Assembly (NCBI RefSeq): GCF_003953935.1
Contig: NZ_RXLQ01000005.1
Coordinates: 178,625 to 242,624 of the forward strand
Source: Massilia atriviolacea
Lineage (GTDB): Bacteria; Pseudomonadota; Gammaproteobacteria; Burkholderiales; Burkholderiaceae_D
DNA length: 64,000 bases
Direction: 5' to 3'
Shown: positions 62,748-64,000 of the stretch, piece by piece
Layout: each line of letters begins with the position of its first letter
Position numbering within the stretch: the stretch's first letter is position 1
Position numbers and translations under genes: made by a program
Notes under the pieces: model-generated
The model's database searches: none
What the model saw: only the letters and a program-made list of their open reading frames with translations
Told to the model about the DNA's origin: nothing

Positions 62748-63200
62748 ATGCAAATCATTCTGTTGGAAAAAGTTGTTAACGTCGGCAACCTGGGCGATGT
62801 TGTTAAAGTCAAAGACGGTTACGCACGTAACTTCCTGATCCCGCAACGCATGGCTCGCCGTGCTACCGCGTCGGCTGTCGCCGAATTCGAAGTCAAGCGC
62901 GCCGAACTGGAAAAAGCAGCAGCTGCCAAGCTGGCCGCTTCCCAGGCTCAAGGCGAGAAGCTGGGCGGCATGACCATCTCGATCGCGCAAAAAGCGGGCG
63001 TCGATGGCCGTCTGTTCGGTTCCGTGACCAACTTCGACATCGCTGAAGCGCTGACGAAAGCTGGCTTCGCTGTAGAAAAAGCACAAGTACGCATGCCGAC
63101 CGGCCCGCTGAAAACGACCGGCGAACACGCTGTTGCAGTTGCTCTGCACACCGACGTCGTGGTCGAGATCACGATCGCTGTCGTGGGCGAAGCTGCTTAA
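62748..63200 (+). CDS. rplI: 50S ribosomal protein L9
   Basis: A 150-residue L9 protein. The N-terminal domain [21 protein letters not shown] with [10 protein letters not shown], a central long helix and the C-terminal domain ([17 protein letters not shown]) are all present. It ends the ribosomal operon and is followed by a strong terminator. Confidence 0.97.
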   Translation: MQIILLEKVVNVGNLGDVVKVKDGYARNFLIPQRMARRATASAVAEFEVKRAELEKAAAAKLAASQAQGEKLGGMTISIAQKAGVDGRLFGSVTNFDIAEALTKAGFAVEKAQVRMPTGPLKTTGEHAVAVALHTDVVVEITIAVVGEAA

Positions 63201-63255
63201 GTTACATCGCGTCACACTGTTGCATTGCGGGCATCATGCTTGCAATGCAACTACG

Positions 63256-63284
63256 AAAAAAGCCGGGTCTTCCCGGCTTTTTTT
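63256..63284 (+). terminator. Intrinsic terminator after rplI
   Basis: A 12-bp stem (AAAAAAGCCGGG with its complement, TCTT loop) ends in seven T residues, about 55 bases after the rplI stop. Confidence 0.93.
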
Positions 63285-63330
63285 ACGCCCAAAAGCGCCC
63301 AATTATGTCAGCCAGTTGACCCGAAGCAGG

Positions 63331-63336
63331 TATAAT
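63331..63336 (+). promoter_or_regulatory. TATAAT -10 element at dnaB
   Basis: A perfect -10 hexamer ends only seven bases before the dnaB ATG, and no ribosome site is present between them. Transcription would start at or within a base or two of the ATG. The -35 is poor: TTGACC at 63316 is too close. Confidence 0.4.
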
Positions 63337-63343
63337 TCGCGCC

Positions 63344-64000
63344 ATGAACGCACCATCCGATCCGCAGCTCGACGCACTCCGTATCCCGCCCCATTCCATC
63401 GAAGCAGAACAATCTGTGATCGGTGGTTTGCTGCGCGATAACGCCGCGTTCGACCGTATTGCGGACATGATGCATGCCGACGACTTTTACCGCTACGATC
63501 ACCGCATCATCTTCGAGCAGATCGTCAAGCTGATCAACCAGTCGAAACCGGCCGACGTGATCACCGTGTTCGAGGCGCTCACCAACATCGCCAAGGCCGA
63601 GGATGTGGGCGGCTTGCAGTACCTGAACGCGATGGCGCAGAACACGCCGTCGGCGGCCAACATCCGGCGCTACGCCGAAATCGTGCGCGACCGCGGCGTG
63701 CTGCGCAAGCTGATCACCGTGGCCGACGAAATCTCGGGCAACGCGTTCAACCCGCAGGGCAAGGAAGTCAAGCAGATGCTCGACGAAGCCGAGTCCAAGA
63801 TCTTTGCCATCGCCGAACAGGGCGCGCGCGGCTCGCAAGGCTGGCTGGCGGTGCAGCCGCTGCTGACCCAGGTGGTCGAGCGCATCGACGAGCTGTACAG
63901 CCGCGACAACCAGAGCGAAATCACCGGCGTGCCGACCGGCTTTATCGACCTCGACCGCATGACCTCCGGCCTGCAGCCGGGCGACCTGGTGATCGTGGCC
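63344..64000 (+). CDS. dnaB: Replicative DNA helicase DnaB (5' part, runs off the window)
   Basis: The first 219 codons are present. The N-terminal domain (IPPHSIEAEQSVIGGLL, DFYRYDHRIIFEQI, DVITVFEAL) and linker are followed by the start of the RecA-like domain (GVPTGFIDLDRMTSGLQPGDLVIVA), ending just before Walker A. DnaB is the hexameric replicative helicase. Its place after rplI is conserved. Confidence 0.95.
   Translation, partial: MNAPSDPQLDALRIPPHSIEAEQSVIGGLLRDNAAFDRIADMMHADDFYRYDHRIIFEQIVKLINQSKPADVITVFEALTNIAKAEDVGGLQYLNAMAQNTPSAANIRRYAEIVRDRGVLRKLITVADEISGNAFNPQGKEVKQMLDEAESKIFAIAEQGARGSQGWLAVQPLLTQVVERIDELYSRDNQSEITGVPTGFIDLDRMTSGLQPGDLVIVA

Overview
The window reads as chromosomal DNA from a GC-rich betaproteobacterium of the Oxalobacteraceae (Massilia/Duganella/Telluria-like). 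The evidence is the order leuC-entericidin-leuD-leuB-asd-fimV-truA-trpF-trpB-trpA-accD-folC-SPOR-cvpA-purF and the block rpsF-priB-rpsR-rplI-dnaB, both characteristic of beta-proteobacteria, together with strong GC3 codon use. This assignment is inferred from gene order and protein character, not from a database search. No rRNA, tRNA, CRISPR array or complete mobile element was seen.

Layout. 1-3 kb: a short class-II UvrA paralogue, possibly abutting the end of an IS21-like element, then a 40-residue gene with its own Shine-Dalgarno site and terminator. 3-10.7 kb: a DNA-repair operon consisting of a RecQ helicase with a Tudor-like tail followed by the four 'ligase-associated' genes (exonuclease, ATP-dependent ligase, DEXH helicase, phosphoesterase PdeM). 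10.8-14.6 kb: a glycine-zipper envelope protein, then a small stress/low-oxygen group (degenerate FNR-type regulator, NarL-type response regulator, universal stress protein behind a perfect FNR box). 15-17.7 kb: an orphan CheZ-CheA pair. 17.9-20.9 kb: tandem SseB-like membrane proteins, the first with a broken C-terminus. 21-43.9 kb: housekeeping amino-acid, cell-wall-associated and purine genes, interrupted by a beta-propeller-like gene inside trp and by a secreted GH74-CBM2 glucanase with its own operator between trpA and accD.

43.9-58.5 kb is the most distinctive region: a seven-gene minus-strand operon encoding a truncated DUF4132-like protein, two tandem WGR-DUF4132 giants, a MoxR AAA+ ATPase, a DUF5682 protein, a VWA protein and a SWIM zinc-finger protein. 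It matches in content the uncharacterised E. coli yehI/L/M/P/Q locus but carries an expanded set of WGR-DUF4132 proteins. Its function is unknown. The architecture suggests an ATPase-VWA remodelling machine coupled to nucleic-acid-binding WGR/SWIM modules.

58.6-64 kb: a Sel1-repeat secreted protein, lexA with two SOS boxes, a tandem array of three DUF29 genes of which two are frameshifted, then the ribosomal rpsF operon and the start of dnaB, which runs off the window.
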